64,000 nucleotides of DNA from Gammaproteobacteria bacterium (GTDB lineage Bacteria > Pseudomonadota > Gammaproteobacteria > UBA4575), in NCBI GenBank assembly GCA_033344735.1, contig JAWPMW010000001.1:62001-126000 (forward strand). Direction: 5' to 3'. A program made the position numbers and the translations under genes. Positions 42,263 to 52,265 of the stretch are shown one piece after another. The stretch's first letter is position 1. Every line of letters begins with the position of its first letter. A model generated the notes under the pieces. That model worked only from the letters and a program-made list of their open reading frames with translations. It was not told where the DNA came from and did no database searches.

Positions 42263-44209
42263 ATGTGCGGCATAGCGGGAATTTTATATTCTGAGTCTCA
42301 AATAAATCACGAAGACTTTTCATCTTTAGTAAAAGCGATGGGTGACACATTGGCTCATCGTGGTCCTGATGATAGTGGAGAGTGGGTGAGTGCTGAAGAC
42401 GGAATTGGTTTGGCACATAGACGATTGTCTATAATAGATTTATCTCCTGCCGGACATCAGCCAATGATTTCTAATAGTGGTCGTTATGTGTTGGTTTTTA
42501 ATGGAGAGATATATAACTTCAAGGAAATACGAGCGAACCTAGAGAAGAATGGTATCCCATTCAAAGGTCATTCTGATACAGAAACATTGCTTGAAAGTAT
42601 TGCTTATATTGGCTTGGATAAAACGCTTGAGCAACTTAATGGAATGTTTGCGTTTGCACTTTGGGATAAAGAGCAACAATCATTAACACTGGCTAGGGAC
42701 AGAGTTGGTAAAAAACCTTTGTATTACGGATGGTGTAACGGGACGTTTCTATTTGGCTCAGAGTTAAAAGCATTAAAGGAGCACCCTGATTTTGATAATG
42801 AAATAGACAGAGCGGCTTTAGGTCAATTTATACAGTATTCTTGGTTAAACGGTCCGGCATCAATTTATAATAAAATTAACAAACTATCTCCCGGTTCTTA
42901 TATTAGAATTTTCCAAAGCGATACTATAGAGTCTTTAGAGCCTACTATTTATTGGTCTGCATTAGAATCTGCAATTCATGGCCAAGGTTCTTTATTTTCA
43001 TCTTCATATTTGGATGCAGTTGATCAACTTGAAGAACTATTACTTGGTTCGGTTGATCGCAGAATGATCGCAGATGTTGAGCTGGGTGCTTTATTGTCTG
43101 GAGGGATAGACTCGTCATTAATAGTCTCTATGATGCAAGCACAAACATCAAAAAAAGTGAAAACATTTTCGATTGGTTTCCATGAGGAATCTCATAACGA
43201 AGCGATCCATGCTAAGAAAATTGCTCAATATCTAGGAACTCAACATACAGAAATGTACGTAGCACCCAAAGATTGTATGGACGTAATTCCTTTGTTGCCT
43301 GAAATTTATGATGAACCATTTGGTGATGTATCTCAGATTCCAACTTACTTGGTTAGCAAGTTAGCTAATGAAAAAGTTAAGGTTGTATTGTCTGGTGATG
43401 GAGGTGATGAATTATTTGCCGGATATACACGATATTTCAGGTGTCTTGATCACTGGAAAAAACATGAGCTTGTACCGATGTCTATAAGGCCATTTATTGG
43501 TGGGTCAATGGACTTGGCAGCTAAGTCATTATGGTATTTGCTAGCTAACTCTAAGACTGATCAAGGAGTGAAAGGTTGGAGGCGTTTTGGTGCAAAGCTT
43601 GAAAAGCGAGCAAGGAGAATTGATGCAAAAAGCTCAACTGAATTGTTTGTGCGTATGATGGCAAGATATAAGAACATTAGTGATATTGTAATTGAGGGTA
43701 ATGATACAACTTCAATGTTCTCGAAAAAAAATACATGGCCAAATCATTCTGATCCAATTCTAAATATGATGTTAATTGATACTATGTGCTATCTGCCTGA
43801 CGACATTCTGGTTAAAGTAGATAGAGCAAGTATGGCAACAAGCCTAGAAGCACGAAGCCCATTGTTAGATAAAACTATTATGGAATTTTCATGGAAGATT
43901 CCAATGTCAATGAAAGTTGATCAGTTTGGGGGAAAGAGAATTCTTAAAGATGTGCTGGCTAGATATGTACCTAGAGAATTAACAGATAGAAAAAAAATGG
44001 GGTTTGGAGTGCCGATAGGAAGATGGGTTAGAGGCCCATTACAAGATTGGGCTGAAGATCTGTTAGAGCCAAGTAAAGTAAATCAACAAGGTTATTTTAA
44101 TGAGTCTGCAGTGCAAAGAATTTGGAAGCAACATAAATCCGGGTGGAGAAATCATGATGATATAATATGGTCTATTCTCATGTTCCAGGCTTGGTTGGAT
44201 AAGCGCTAA
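42263..44209 (+). CDS. Asparagine synthetase-like glutamine amidotransferase, copy 1
   Basis: 648 residues. The N-terminal class II glutaminase domain begins MCGIAGILY with the catalytic Cys2. The synthetase domain carries the ATP pyrophosphatase loop SGGIDSS at residues 279-285 and SGDGGDELFAGY near 377. Homologues inside O-antigen and exopolysaccharide loci transfer ammonia from glutamine to sugar carboxylates or related groups, while others make asparagine. The context between glycosyltransferases favours glycan amidation. The next gene starts 4 nt downstream. Confidence 0.88.
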   Translation: MCGIAGILYSESQINHEDFSSLVKAMGDTLAHRGPDDSGEWVSAEDGIGLAHRRLSIIDLSPAGHQPMISNSGRYVLVFNGEIYNFKEIRANLEKNGIPFKGHSDTETLLESIAYIGLDKTLEQLNGMFAFALWDKEQQSLTLARDRVGKKPLYYGWCNGTFLFGSELKALKEHPDFDNEIDRAALGQFIQYSWLNGPASIYNKINKLSPGSYIRIFQSDTIESLEPTIYWSALESAIHGQGSLFSSSYLDAVDQLEELLLGSVDRRMIADVELGALLSGGIDSSLIVSMMQAQTSKKVKTFSIGFHEESHNEAIHAKKIAQYLGTQHTEMYVAPKDCMDVIPLLPEIYDEPFGDVSQIPTYLVSKLANEKVKVVLSGDGGDELFAGYTRYFRCLDHWKKHELVPMSIRPFIGGSMDLAAKSLWYLLANSKTDQGVKGWRRFGAKLEKRARRIDAKSSTELFVRMMARYKNISDIVIEGNDTTSMFSKKNTWPNHSDPILNMMLIDTMCYLPDDILVKVDRASMATSLEARSPLLDKTIMEFSWKIPMSMKVDQFGGKRILKDVLARYVPRELTDRKKMGFGVPIGRWVRGPLQDWAEDLLEPSKVNQQGYFNESAVQRIWKQHKSGWRNHDDIIWSILMFQAWLDKR

Positions 44210-44213
44210 GTAA

Positions 44214-45392
44214 ATGGCAAAAGTAGCAATATTCGTGAATAGCTTGTCGGGTGGCGGTATGGAGAGAGCCATGTTGAACCTAGCGAATCATTTTGCGATT
44301 AATGGGCTAGATGTAGATTTATTAGTAGCATCAAAAAAAGGTCAGTTACTTACAGAAGTTACTGAGAATATTAATTTAATAGACTTGAAAAACTATCGGT
44401 CAAGTCGTAAATCAATACGACTGTGGTTACTTAAATCGCTGCTATCTGTTGAATATTTGTTTTTTATATTGATGTTTATATGGAAGTTACCTAAGGCGAT
44501 AAAAGTTATACCAAGTTTGGCGGAGTATATAGATGATCACTCTCCAGATGTTATTATGAGTACACCAACGACGGCGAATCTAGCTTTAATCTGGGCATCT
44601 AGTTATTGTAAATTCGACAATAAAGTGTTTCTCAGAGAAGCATCAACGTTATCACAGGAGCTAAAGCATAAACGCAGTTTATTTTTTAGGATGATAAAAA
44701 GATTTGTATCGAAATGGTACGATAAATCGGATGGGGTTATTTGTGTTTCTGAAGGGGTGCGACAAGATTTAATAAGTAATTTTTCAGTGCAAAGTTCAAA
44801 ACTTCACTTTCTGTATAATATAATTGATATAGAAGGTATCAAGAAAAGGTCTATGTCTTGTGAGTATAAAGATCAGATTAATAATTATGGTAAATATATA
44901 CTATCTGTAGGCAGGCTCGAAAAACAAAAGGATTTTGAAACTTTAATTAGAGCATTTAAGTTAATAGTAGATAGAACCAATTGTAATCTTGTAATTTTAG
45001 GTGAAGGTGCTGAGAGGCAATCATTAGAAAAATTGATTGAAGATCTATCATTATCTGGGCGTGTAGAAATGCCTGGTTATTATGTTAATCCGTATCCATT
45101 TATAAAATATTGTGAAGTATTAGCTTTGTCTTCAAGATGGGAGGGTTGCCCTAACGTTCTGCGTGAGGCACTGGTTCTACAAAAAAAAATTGTCAGCACT
45201 GACTGTCCTTCAGGAGTGAGAGAGCTATTGGAAGGCGGAAAATGGGGCGCATTAGTTGAAATTGGTGATGTGGATCATTATTCAAGAGAGCTCGAAAAAA
45301 TGATTAATTCAAAATTCATCCCTAATAATTCTAAAGCAGAAGAAATGAACTTTGAAGCAATAAGGCATTACAAAGAATTATTGCAGGTTTAA
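44214..45392 (+). CDS. Glycosyltransferase family 4
   Basis: 392 residues. The N-terminal domain has IFVNSLSGGGMERAMLNLA, with the glycine loop of GT4 enzymes. The C-terminal domain has ILSVGRLEKQKDFETLIRAF near residue 222, EGCPNVLREAL near 310 (EX7E), and STDCPSGVREL. A hydrophobic stretch at about 75-95 suggests membrane association. It starts 4 nt after the amidotransferase, so translation is probably coupled. It resembles the next gene and may be its paralogue. Confidence 0.9.
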   Translation: MAKVAIFVNSLSGGGMERAMLNLANHFAINGLDVDLLVASKKGQLLTEVTENINLIDLKNYRSSRKSIRLWLLKSLLSVEYLFFILMFIWKLPKAIKVIPSLAEYIDDHSPDVIMSTPTTANLALIWASSYCKFDNKVFLREASTLSQELKHKRSLFFRMIKRFVSKWYDKSDGVICVSEGVRQDLISNFSVQSSKLHFLYNIIDIEGIKKRSMSCEYKDQINNYGKYILSVGRLEKQKDFETLIRAFKLIVDRTNCNLVILGEGAERQSLEKLIEDLSLSGRVEMPGYYVNPYPFIKYCEVLALSSRWEGCPNVLREALVLQKKIVSTDCPSGVRELLEGGKWGALVEIGDVDHYSRELEKMINSKFIPNNSKAEEMNFEAIRHYKELLQV

Positions 45393-45438
45393 TAATCTAG
45401 AGAAATTTGAATAATTTAATAAATCTAATTATTTCTGC

Positions 45439-46638
45439 ATGAAAAATTTAATATTAGAGCGAGAAATAACTTTTTTCTTGGGCTCGTTAGATAGGGGTGG
45501 CGCTCAAACTGTCATGCTCAATTTGCTTTCGGAATTTATGCGAAATGGTGTAAGGGTAACATTATTACTAACTAGTAATGCCGGGGCTTTGTCATCAAGT
45601 GTACCGGATAATGTGCAGGTTATAGTTCTAAAAAAACATACCGCATTTAATACATTAATATGTTTGCTTAAATTACCTGTTACTGATCTATTCAGAACTG
45701 CTAAGTTAATGATGTGTGAGAGCCCTTCTCTCTTTAAACGGTTGCCATCGTTGGTAAAATATTTAGAATCCAGCCAGCCTAAAAATTTCATGTCTACATT
45801 AGATGTATTAAATATTATGGCGCTGATTTCAAAACGAATTGCAAATGTAAATACAAGTATGTATGTGCGTCAAACAACTTTTCATTCTCGATATATAGAT
45901 CAGTCAAGTAAATATTTTGACAAATATTTACTTCCTGAGTTAATGCGACGGTGGTATCACACTGCAGACAGGGTAATTGCATTAACTGAGAGTATGAAAA
46001 AAGATTTGGTCGATAATGTTGGTATAACTGAGTATTCTATATTGACAATAAACAACCCAATTGATATTGGTAAAGTGAAGGAATTGTCTTTGGAAAATTT
46101 GGAGGATGATTGGTTTAACGACGGAAATGTTCCGATAGTATTAGCTGTAGGCAGGCTCGACGTTCTAAAAGGTTATTCATCTTTAATTGATAGCATTAAA
46201 TTAGTTAATCAGGTCCAAGAGGTTAGATTGGTGATATTGGGTGAAGGGATTGCGCGTCGGTCACTTGAAATTCAGATTGATAAACTAATGTTGAAAGAAG
46301 TCGTTATGCTGCCTGGAGAAGTAAAGAATCCTTATAAATATATGGTTAAGTCAGATGTCTTTGTTCTCTCTTCGTTGTGTGAAGGGTTTCCTAATGTTTT
46401 GTTAGAGGCATTAGCTTGTGGTTGCAATATTGTGAGTACTGATTGTGATAGTGGTCCTCGAGATATTCTCGTTAGTGGTAAATATGGCAGATTGGTACCA
46501 GTTGGGGATGTGAAATCGCTGGCTAAAGAAATAACCAATGCTTTAGAAAACCCGATGAGTAAAAAAGACGCGATTAATAAAGCATATACATATAATTTAA
46601 GAAAAATCGCAAAAGAGTATTTGGATGTAGCGTGCTGA
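45439..46638 (+). CDS. Glycosyltransferase family 4
   Basis: 399 residues. It has the same plan as the preceding gene: SLDRGGAQTVMLNLLSEF at the N-terminus, VLAVGRLDVLKGYSSLIDSI near 235, then CEGFPNVLLEALACG and STDCDSGPRDIL. The motif series match those of 44214-45392 in order and spacing, which suggests an old duplication. Donor and acceptor are unknown. Confidence 0.9.
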   Translation: MKNLILEREITFFLGSLDRGGAQTVMLNLLSEFMRNGVRVTLLLTSNAGALSSSVPDNVQVIVLKKHTAFNTLICLLKLPVTDLFRTAKLMMCESPSLFKRLPSLVKYLESSQPKNFMSTLDVLNIMALISKRIANVNTSMYVRQTTFHSRYIDQSSKYFDKYLLPELMRRWYHTADRVIALTESMKKDLVDNVGITEYSILTINNPIDIGKVKELSLENLEDDWFNDGNVPIVLAVGRLDVLKGYSSLIDSIKLVNQVQEVRLVILGEGIARRSLEIQIDKLMLKEVVMLPGEVKNPYKYMVKSDVFVLSSLCEGFPNVLLEALACGCNIVSTDCDSGPRDILVSGKYGRLVPVGDVKSLAKEITNALENPMSKKDAINKAYTYNLRKIAKEYLDVAC

Positions 46639-46648
46639 ATATATATTT

Positions 46649-48502
46649 ATGTGTGGTATAAGCGCGATACTCAAGCGCACAGGAGTGCAGGATGCAGATA
46701 TTTCGAGTTTGCAAAGAATGTTGCGCGTACAACAACATCGAGGGCCAGATGCATCACAGGTCAAAAAATTAGATAATGCTGCTTTAGGTCATGTTCGACT
46801 TAGTATTATTGATATCGATGGTGGTACTCAGCCCATGTCTGCACATGATGGCAGGTATACCATCGTTTTTAATGGAGAAATTTTCAATTATCTCGAACTA
46901 CGTAAACGCTTGGAAAAGTCGGGATGTCGATTTAAAAGCAAGTCCGATACTGAGGTATTATTACATGCTTATATAACTTGGGGTACAGCCGTAGTTTCAC
47001 ATCTTAATGGGCAATTTGCATTTGTTATTTGGGATAGTGTAAATAATTCTGCATTTGCAGCTAGAGACCGGTTTGGTGAAAAGCCCTTCTACTATAGCCA
47101 AATAGATGATAGTGGATTAATAATCTCATCAGAAATAAAAGGATTGTTGGCATCCAAGTACATCAAGCCAAAAATTGATAGGTCTTCATTAGACTTGTAC
47201 CTATCTTTACTATATATCCCTCCTGATAGATCTATATACGCAAATATTAACTCGCTTCCGCCTGCATGTTGTATGACATGGAGCCATGGGGCTCTAAAAA
47301 GTTGGAGATATTGGGAACCAGAATTTTCAACCAAGCATAAAACATCAAGAGATCAAATTATTGAAGGCACACAGTTTTATCTTAAGCAATCTGTGAGTAG
47401 ACAGATGCAGTCTGATGTTCCTATAGGAGCATTGTTGAGCGGTGGTCTCGATTCGTCTACAACTGTTGCATTAATGTCAAAATTAAGTGAGAAACCGATT
47501 AAAACATTCTGTGCATACTTTGGCGATACAATTGATGAGAGGCCATATGCAAATGCAGTCTCGACCTTATATAAAACAGAGCATCATGAATTAAATGTTG
47601 ATTTTCATATTGAAGAACATATACATGATTTATTAAATATATACGATGAGCCTTTTGCGGATAGTTCGGCTATCGCAACATATTTAATATCGAAATATGC
47701 CAGTGAATACGTAAAAGTTGTTTTAACTGGAGATGGCGCAGATGAGGTTTTTGGAGGATACGGTTGGTATACCAAGGCATTAATGTCTCAAGAATTACAT
47801 GAAGGTTCATTTTCATTGGTTGGAAATAGATTGCTTAAAGCAATTTATAGTACGGTTGGTATATCAGATAAAAGAAATAATATGGCGGAGAAGATTAGAC
47901 TGCATAAGTCGTTGCAGCGCCATGGGTCTATTTTAAATCAACATATAAAAGAACAAACTAGCTATTCCAAATTAAAGTCTAATTTGGGTTATAAGCCTAG
48001 TATTGATTCAATTGAAACAATGAGAAAAAGCTTTATGCCCAATGTTAATTATTCTCAAATAGATCAAATTTTTAGCTACGATTATAAAACCTATCTGCCG
48101 GGTGACATTTTAAGAAAAGTTGATCGTGCATCTATGGCGGTGAGTCTCGAATCTAGAGCCCCATTTTTAGATGTAGATTTAGTAGAATTTGTTATCTCTA
48201 ACCACTGGGGAGTTCGTCTAGAAATAAACAAATCTAAGTCTCTACTCAGAGATGCATTTTCTGATAGTTGGCCAAGTAATGTGCGTAATAGAGAGAAACA
48301 AGGGTTTGGTGGGCCAGTAGAACAATGGATAAAGAGGCCGGCAATGCAATCAATGACAAAAAATATTTTTAATAAGAGTCATATTATCGCGGAATTTTTC
48401 CCTAATATAGAAAGAGCTATTGAAAATTGTACATCTCAAGACTGGTGGACTCTATTAATGCTAGGGCTTTGGCTTGAAAAGCACGGTGATACTTTAAGCT
48501 GA
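46649..48502 (+). CDS. Asparagine synthetase-like glutamine amidotransferase, copy 2
   Basis: 617 residues. The catalytic Cys2 lies in MCGISAILK. The pyrophosphatase loop SGGLDSS is at residues 264-270, and LTGDGADEVFGGYG near 358. It is a distinct paralogue of the enzyme at 42263, not a recent copy. Its placement after two GT4 genes repeats the glycosyltransferase-amidotransferase pattern. It probably amidates a second sugar or acts on a different intermediate; asparagine synthesis cannot be excluded from sequence. Confidence 0.88.
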   Translation: MCGISAILKRTGVQDADISSLQRMLRVQQHRGPDASQVKKLDNAALGHVRLSIIDIDGGTQPMSAHDGRYTIVFNGEIFNYLELRKRLEKSGCRFKSKSDTEVLLHAYITWGTAVVSHLNGQFAFVIWDSVNNSAFAARDRFGEKPFYYSQIDDSGLIISSEIKGLLASKYIKPKIDRSSLDLYLSLLYIPPDRSIYANINSLPPACCMTWSHGALKSWRYWEPEFSTKHKTSRDQIIEGTQFYLKQSVSRQMQSDVPIGALLSGGLDSSTTVALMSKLSEKPIKTFCAYFGDTIDERPYANAVSTLYKTEHHELNVDFHIEEHIHDLLNIYDEPFADSSAIATYLISKYASEYVKVVLTGDGADEVFGGYGWYTKALMSQELHEGSFSLVGNRLLKAIYSTVGISDKRNNMAEKIRLHKSLQRHGSILNQHIKEQTSYSKLKSNLGYKPSIDSIETMRKSFMPNVNYSQIDQIFSYDYKTYLPGDILRKVDRASMAVSLESRAPFLDVDLVEFVISNHWGVRLEINKSKSLLRDAFSDSWPSNVRNREKQGFGGPVEQWIKRPAMQSMTKNIFNKSHIIAEFFPNIERAIENCTSQDWWTLLMLGLWLEKHGDTLS

Positions 48503-48508
48503 TTAATT

Positions 48509-49399
48509 ATGGCTGAAAATATATTCATAGAAATTAAAGGGGGGCTAGGGAATCAGTTATTCCAGTATGCAGCTGCTTATTGTTTGTCAAACAAATTAAA
48601 TTGTAACGTTAAAGTAAATGTGCAATGGTTTGAACAGTATGAAGAAAGAGAATTTTTATTGGATCAATTTAATATTGATTTAGAATATGCGACCAAGGAA
48701 GAGCTAGAATCGTTTGTCAAAAAAAAGAATAATTTTATTACCAGGTTTGTAACTGGAAAAAAATTTAATAACAAATGCAAAAGAACTGATGCAGTTATAT
48801 ACAATCAGCCCGGTTTTCATTACGATCAAAATTTTCTTGACTATAAAGCGCCGACATTGCTGCAAGGTTACTTTCAGTCAGAGAAGTATTTTTTACCGGT
48901 AGAATCCAAGATCCGAGATATATTCAAATTGAAGGCTTCTATATCCTCGGCTAGTCAGTCGATCTTGAAAGAGATAAAGTCAGCGGATTACTCTGTAGCA
49001 CTACATGTGCGGAGAGGGGATTATGTGGGTAGCGATGTACATTGCGTTTGCCCGCCGCAGTACTATAGTAGAGCAATTGAAATATTGAAATCTAGTGTTA
49101 GCAAAGACGCCAAATTTTTTGTTTTTTCAGATGATATTGGTTTCGCAAAATCAATCCTCCCTTCTAGCAAACAGTTTTACTATATTAGGGGCACTCAAGA
49201 CAATACATGTGAAGATATGATGCTCATGTCTGCCTGCGATAACTTTATTGTCGCGAACTCTAGTTTTAGTTGGTGGGGTGCATGGCTAAGTGGAAATGCT
49301 GAAAAGATGGTTATTGCACCAAAGAACTGGTTTGCTCGAGAAAGTATGCTTGTTTATAACTGCGTTGATTTGTACCCTGATAAATGGATGTTAATGTGA
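48509..49399 (+). CDS. Glycosyltransferase family 11 (alpha-1,2-fucosyltransferase type)
   Basis: 296 residues. The GT11 hallmarks are all present: KGGLGNQLFQYAAAY near residues 10-24, the GDP-fucose binding motif HVRRGDYVG near 166-174, and NSSFSWWGAWLSG near 250. Family members transfer L-fucose from GDP-fucose, some other 6-deoxysugars. No GDP-fucose synthesis genes are in the window. It follows the amidotransferase by 6 nt and overlaps the next gene. Confidence 0.9.
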   Translation: MAENIFIEIKGGLGNQLFQYAAAYCLSNKLNCNVKVNVQWFEQYEEREFLLDQFNIDLEYATKEELESFVKKKNNFITRFVTGKKFNNKCKRTDAVIYNQPGFHYDQNFLDYKAPTLLQGYFQSEKYFLPVESKIRDIFKLKASISSASQSILKEIKSADYSVALHVRRGDYVGSDVHCVCPPQYYSRAIEILKSSVSKDAKFFVFSDDIGFAKSILPSSKQFYYIRGTQDNTCEDMMLMSACDNFIVANSSFSWWGAWLSGNAEKMVIAPKNWFARESMLVYNCVDLYPDKWMLM

Positions 49400-50427
49400 A
49401 AAGTCATAAGCCATTAATATCTGTATTAATGAGTGTTTTTAATGGTAGTGAGTATCTTGAAGAAGCAATTTACAGTATACGAAATCAGTCCTTCAAAGAT
49501 TTTGAGTTTATTATAGTTGATGATGGTTCAATCGATAATTCAATTGAAATAATTCAAAGTAGTGCAATCCAAGACTCAAGAATAAAGCTCATTGTTAATT
49601 CTGAGAATTTAGGTTTAGCAGCTAGTTTAAATAAGGGTATGAGGTTATCTGCTGGAAAATATATTGCGAGAATGGACGCGGATGATGTGAGCGCATCAAC
49701 GAGATTGCAGGAGCAATATAATTATATGGAAAATCATCCAGATACAATAATATTGGGCACATGGATGAAGCCAATTGGCGAAGTCCAAGGAGAAAATATT
49801 ATCTGGGAGATGCCTGTAAATAATGAAGAAATTTTAGCAAATTTATGCTTCGATTCTGTGATTTGTCACCCTTCTGTGATGATGCGAGGTGAATGGATAC
49901 GACAGAATGAAATAGAATATGATGAAACCTTGCGTGCTACACAAGACTATGACTTATGGATAAGACTTTCGCAGGAATATTCAGCAAAATTTGAAAATTT
50001 ACCGAGCGCGCTTGTTAGTTATAGAGTGCATACTAACTCTGTATCTAATGCATCAAGTAAAATACAACAAAAAATTGCTAAATCAATATACAATCGCCAC
50101 CTGAATAAATTAGGGGTCAATCCATCTGAAGAGGAATTGAATGTTCATCAAATAGTTGCAACTCGAAGCTTTCGAGAAAATGCTATTCTCCTTGAAGATA
50201 TTGGACAATGGCTTTTAAAGTTAAAAGAAGCAAACAGACAGTTGGAAATTTATCCAATTTTAGAATTTGAAAATTTATTAGAAAAATTATGGTACAGGGC
50301 CTGTTATAATTCAACAAGTCGAGGTCTAGAAACTGTATTGCTCTTCATCAAGTATAAAGCGATCGGTTTGAAGGCGATCTCACTGAGAAAATGGTTTAAC
50401 TTAATAGCAAGATCCATAGTCAAATAG
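49384..50427 (+). CDS. Glycosyltransferase family 2
   Basis: 347 residues. The GT-A fold N-terminus has ISVLMSVFNGSEYLEEAI, then IIVDDGSIDNS, and the metal-binding DXD as ARMDADDVS near residue 98. The ATG at 49384 overlaps the fucosyltransferase gene by 16 nt; a GTG at 49396 with a GTGA overlap of 4 nt is an equally good start. The acceptor is unknown. Confidence 0.88.
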   Translation: MDVNVKSHKPLISVLMSVFNGSEYLEEAIYSIRNQSFKDFEFIIVDDGSIDNSIEIIQSSAIQDSRIKLIVNSENLGLAASLNKGMRLSAGKYIARMDADDVSASTRLQEQYNYMENHPDTIILGTWMKPIGEVQGENIIWEMPVNNEEILANLCFDSVICHPSVMMRGEWIRQNEIEYDETLRATQDYDLWIRLSQEYSAKFENLPSALVSYRVHTNSVSNASSKIQQKIAKSIYNRHLNKLGVNPSEEELNVHQIVATRSFRENAILLEDIGQWLLKLKEANRQLEIYPILEFENLLEKLWYRACYNSTSRGLETVLLFIKYKAIGLKAISLRKWFNLIARSIVK

Positions 50428-50457
50428 AATAAGTAGAATAAATTCAAAAAGGTAAAA

Positions 50458-51243
50458 ATGAGCTCAGATAATATTACATTCTCGTTCGGTGAGAATTGGA
50501 GAGATTTTGTAAAGCAGGTTGACAAAGACGATATCAACCGTGCCAATGAAGATATACTTAGTTGGATTTCTGCAGATAATATAGCTGGAAAACGTGTTTT
50601 GGATATCGGATGCGGTTCGGGTTTGCACTCATACTGCTTCTATAATCAAAAAGTAAGTGAATTAGTATCCATAGATGTTGATAAATCTTCGGTAGATGCT
50701 ACTCATGTTATGAGAGAGTATGCTGGTGAGCCAGACAATTGGCAGGTAGACACTATCTCTGTACTTGATAATTGTAAGCTTGAACCCCTTGGCGTATTTA
50801 ATATTGTGTATTCTTGGGGTGTTTTACATCACACAGGCAAAATGTGGGAGGCAATAGAGAACGCGGCAAAAATGGTTGATTGCGGAGGCTTGTTCTTTAT
50901 TTCCTTATACAAAAAAGGTGAAAAGTATCCTAAAGATCTAGCAATAAAAAGGCATTACAATAATCTTTCGTCTATAGGTAAGAAGTTATTTGTTTATAAA
51001 AAAATCATTAAAATAATGTGGAAGAGGTTGAAAAAAGGAAAGAATCCATTTGCATGGAATGAGCGAGTTGAAAGAGGAATGAATCGATATCACGACCTGA
51101 TAGATTGGTATGGTGGACTTCCGTATGAAGTTGCTTCAACGGATGAGGTGGAAGAATTTCTTAAAAATATGTCATTTGAAATGGTTAAATTCAAAGAGAC
51201 AAAGGAAAGATGTTGTAATGTTTACTTGTTCAAAAAAAAATAA
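50458..51243 (+). CDS. Class I SAM-dependent methyltransferase
   Basis: 261 residues. Motif I VLDIGCGSGLHSYCF is near residue 46, motif II VSIDVDKSSVDAT follows, and YSWGVLHHTGKMWEAIENA near 120 is the post-II region. The C-terminal half is basic (KKGKNPFAWNERVERGMNRYHD). The fold class is clear but the acceptor is not; the locus suggests a sugar hydroxyl or a lipid-linked intermediate. It is the last gene of the first plus-strand block. Confidence 0.82.
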   Translation: MSSDNITFSFGENWRDFVKQVDKDDINRANEDILSWISADNIAGKRVLDIGCGSGLHSYCFYNQKVSELVSIDVDKSSVDATHVMREYAGEPDNWQVDTISVLDNCKLEPLGVFNIVYSWGVLHHTGKMWEAIENAAKMVDCGGLFFISLYKKGEKYPKDLAIKRHYNNLSSIGKKLFVYKKIIKIMWKRLKKGKNPFAWNERVERGMNRYHDLIDWYGGLPYEVASTDEVEEFLKNMSFEMVKFKETKERCCNVYLFKKK

Positions 51244-51269
51244 GATGAGGTTAAGTTTTATATACTGAG

Positions 51270-52106
51270 CTATTTAGTAGCCTTTTTAGCTTTAATGTAG
51301 CAGACTTTATCTTTCCAGATAGGCTGCCAGTAAATATCTTCTATTTCGAAACCATTGTCTAATATTAGCTTTACAAGATTTTTGTATGTTGGATGCCAGG
51401 TGTGGTGATCTATGTATTTATTGATGCCAAATTTAGGGTATATGTGATTATTTACATAGTCCAAGCATTTTTCTTTTACAGGGATTATCCCGTCTTTACC
51501 GCCTTCTACATACATGCCAACTAATAGTTTGCCATTATCTTTCAATATGCGATGTGCTTCTATGAGTGCTAAATCAGGTACCAGGACGTGGTCAAGCATA
51601 GAACGCATATGCGCCCAATCAAATGTTTTGCTTTTAAAAGGAATGAACTCTGCCATTGCTGATACAAAGTTTAAATGTTTTGATAAGCACTTATAAGCCT
51701 CCATTTTAGCAGATGGTACTTCTAGAGGAGCATTGATATATGGGTCGATTGAAACAAATCTATAGCTGGTGTTGATTAATTCTCTTACGGTGCCTACACC
51801 GCCACCAATATCAATAATATCGCCAGATAATTCAAAATATTCATAAGTGGGCATATCATATTGAATCTCTTTTCTATAATTTTTAACTTTATTATTATAA
51901 CCTGATGAACTTGTTTCCCAGTTTTCATAAGCGTCTTGACCAGAATTCCATTTAGAATGGCCCAGAGTGTTTTTTAAATGAACTCTTGCATCAATTATGT
52001 TGTAATGCTTAGTGAAGCTATCTATGGATACGCTAAGTTTAGTCACGGGGTCAGCGAGCGTCGATTTAACCCAATCATCTAGCTCAAATTGGCTATAGTC
52101 ATTCAT
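51270..52106 (-). CDS. Class I SAM-dependent methyltransferase (minus strand)
   Basis: 278 residues. The SAM motif is IIDIGGGVGTVRELI near residue 95, followed by VSIDPYINAP and the DWAHMRSMLDHVLVPDLALIEAHRILKDNGKLLVG region. It is one of two genes oriented against the rest of the locus and has a 159-nt upstream region (52107-52265) shared with the divergent GT2 gene. Substrate unknown. Confidence 0.8.
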   Translation of the reverse strand: MNDYSQFELDDWVKSTLADPVTKLSVSIDSFTKHYNIIDARVHLKNTLGHSKWNSGQDAYENWETSSSGYNNKVKNYRKEIQYDMPTYEYFELSGDIIDIGGGVGTVRELINTSYRFVSIDPYINAPLEVPSAKMEAYKCLSKHLNFVSAMAEFIPFKSKTFDWAHMRSMLDHVLVPDLALIEAHRILKDNGKLLVGMYVEGGKDGIIPVKEKCLDYVNNHIYPKFGINKYIDHHTWHPTYKNLVKLILDNGFEIEDIYWQPIWKDKVCYIKAKKATK

Positions 52107-52265
52107 CTATTTTATTTTGGTCCATTATTAAGTATCAAATCTAACAGAAAGTATAATGGATATGCTTAGCTAATTAAAAGAATATGTTATTTGACTATTT
52201 ACTGCAAAGAGATTGAGAGCATTTTTGGATATTTGAATACATAAATAGTACTACATAATAAAAAA

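Noticed and set aside
42263-48502. Exosortase/PEP-CTERM polysaccharide system, suggested by the two asparagine-synthetase-like genes
   Set aside because: No exosortase, PEP-CTERM protein or the usual chain-length and export genes are visible, so the AsnB-like genes alone are not enough.
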